From positions 2,041,501 to 2,105,500 of the forward strand of contig NZ_PHTY01000001.1 in the NCBI RefSeq assembly GCF_002813135.1: a stretch of 64,000 bases of DNA, in the 5' to 3' direction. Below, piece after piece: positions 63,453 to 64,000 of this stretch. Numbering within the stretch: position 1 is the stretch's first letter; the number at the start of each line of letters is the position of its first letter. Below the pieces are notes generated by a model. The model had not been told where the DNA came from, searched no databases, and saw only the letters and a list, made by a program, of their open reading frames with translations. The DNA is from Ulvibacter sp. MAR_2010_11. GTDB lineage: Bacteria; Bacteroidota; Bacteroidia; Flavobacteriales; Flavobacteriaceae. A program made the position numbers and the translations under genes.

Positions 63453-64000
63453 TTAGTTTATGGTTTCACATTCAAATTTAATTTTATCCTCTTTTTTAGG
63501 AGGTTTGGTTTTTCCACCCCCGTTTTTTTCACTTAACATCATATTGATAAGCTTGCTGCGTTCGGCATCAATGGCAAGTCTTTTTGCCTTGTCTTGCTCT
63601 AAATCGAAGTATACTTTTCCTTCAATAATGGTTTTTTCTGCCCTGGCATATACCGAAAGCGGGTGGTCTGTCCACAACACCAAATCTGCATCCTTTCCTT
63701 CCTTAATACTTCCCACACGATTGTCCAAATGCAATAGTTTTGCAGGATTAATGGTCACCATTTTCCAGGCTTCTTCTTCGGTCATTCCTCCGTATTTCAC
63801 GCTTTTTGCAGCCTCTTGGTTGAGTCTTCGGGACATTTCGGAATCATCACTGTTAATGGCCACTGTAACTCCTTCGCTCGCCATAATCGCAGCATTGTAT
63901 GGAATAGCATCGTTTACTTCAAACTTATACGCCCACCAGTCGCTGAAGGTAGAACCACCAACGCCGTGAGCTGCCATTTTATCGGCTACTTTATAACCTT
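63453..64000 (-). CDS. Amidohydrolase-family protein, C-terminal part (partial)
   Basis: The frame is open to the end of the window; the true start lies beyond base 64000, and the ATG at 63977 is internal (upstream frame reads GYKVADK). The visible C-terminus has the amidohydrolase signature: SEGVTVAINSDDSEMSRRLNQEA with the metal Asp, EAWKMVTINPAKLLHLDNRVGSIKEGKDADLVLWTDHPL, and an end rich in Lys/Glu. It forms an operon with the downstream amidohydrolase, six bases away. Confidence 0.88.
   Translation of the reverse strand, partial: GYKVADKMAAHGVGGSTFSDWWAYKFEVNDAIPYNAAIMASEGVTVAINSDDSEMSRRLNQEAAKSVKYGGMTEEEAWKMVTINPAKLLHLDNRVGSIKEGKDADLVLWTDHPLSVYARAEKTIIEGKVYFDLEQDKAKRLAIDAERSKLINMMLSEKNGGGKTKPPKKEDKIKFECETIN

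Overview
The window reads as chromosomal DNA of a member of the Bacteroidota, most likely a marine Flavobacteriaceae. The reasons are: two proteins built for the type IX secretion system (a subtilase at 4724 and a gliding-type protein at 26203), recurrent TAnnTTTG -7 promoter boxes, few Shine-Dalgarno sites, low GC content, Flavobacteriia-type gene neighbourhoods (pyrG-yidC, relA-fur-purA-OstA) and flavobacterial families such as DUF5606, DUF6503 and OstA-like proteins. I see no rRNA, tRNA, CRISPR array, prophage or insertion sequence. Most of the window is core metabolism and envelope biology, densely packed on both strands.

Layout. 1-7287 (+): end of pyrG, yidC, a MORN-repeat protein, mnmA, a secreted subtilase and a FabK/nitronate-monooxygenase-like flavoenzyme. 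7284-12648 (-): a tight five-gene operon with a RimK-like ATP-grasp ligase, a GCS2-type glutamate-cysteine ligase homologue, an N-formylglutamate amidohydrolase homologue, a GNAT-nitrilase fusion and an SRPBCC protein. This is the best candidate here for an uncharacterised pathway. 12771-13802: an SRPBCC gene followed by a decayed secreted-protein gene carrying two in-frame stops and a frameshift. 13862-16711 (-): thioesterase, serine hydrolase and lysA. 16900-19054 (+): sucC, a small secreted protein and a TerB-like protein. 19051-26105: DUF2254, hsp20, rluF, uvrB, a secreted orphan, DinB and a methyltransferase. 26203-31599 (-): a T9SS surface protein, an ABC transporter pair and a nucleoid-associated protein.

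31703-36328 (-) is an operon of glycosyltransferase, tsaC, cca, ctaA and a pRiA4b-like gene. 35264-39883 overlaps it and holds five glycan/LPS-core genes on alternating strands. 40013-44138 has dapD, ruvX, def, DUF5606, mazG and an orphan. 44142-51229 (-) has a methyltransferase, a DUF349 protein, aroE, two tandem DUF368 (polyprenyl-phosphate transporter family) genes and a TPR protein. 51367-58358 (-) is the aminotransferase/OstA-like/purA/fur/relA block. 58657-64000 has an M48 protease, a four-helix-bundle gene whose start lies in a heptamer repeat, an SpoU methyltransferase, a DUF6503 lipoprotein and a pair of amidohydrolases, the second cut by the window edge.

The non-coding space is more distinctive than most of the genes. 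It holds 7- and 8-base tandem repeats at four places, a dispersed palindromic repeat of which one copy appears to carry an inserted GC-rich palindrome, promoters that imply leaderless mRNAs, and one terminator whose T-tract doubles as the next gene's -7 box.
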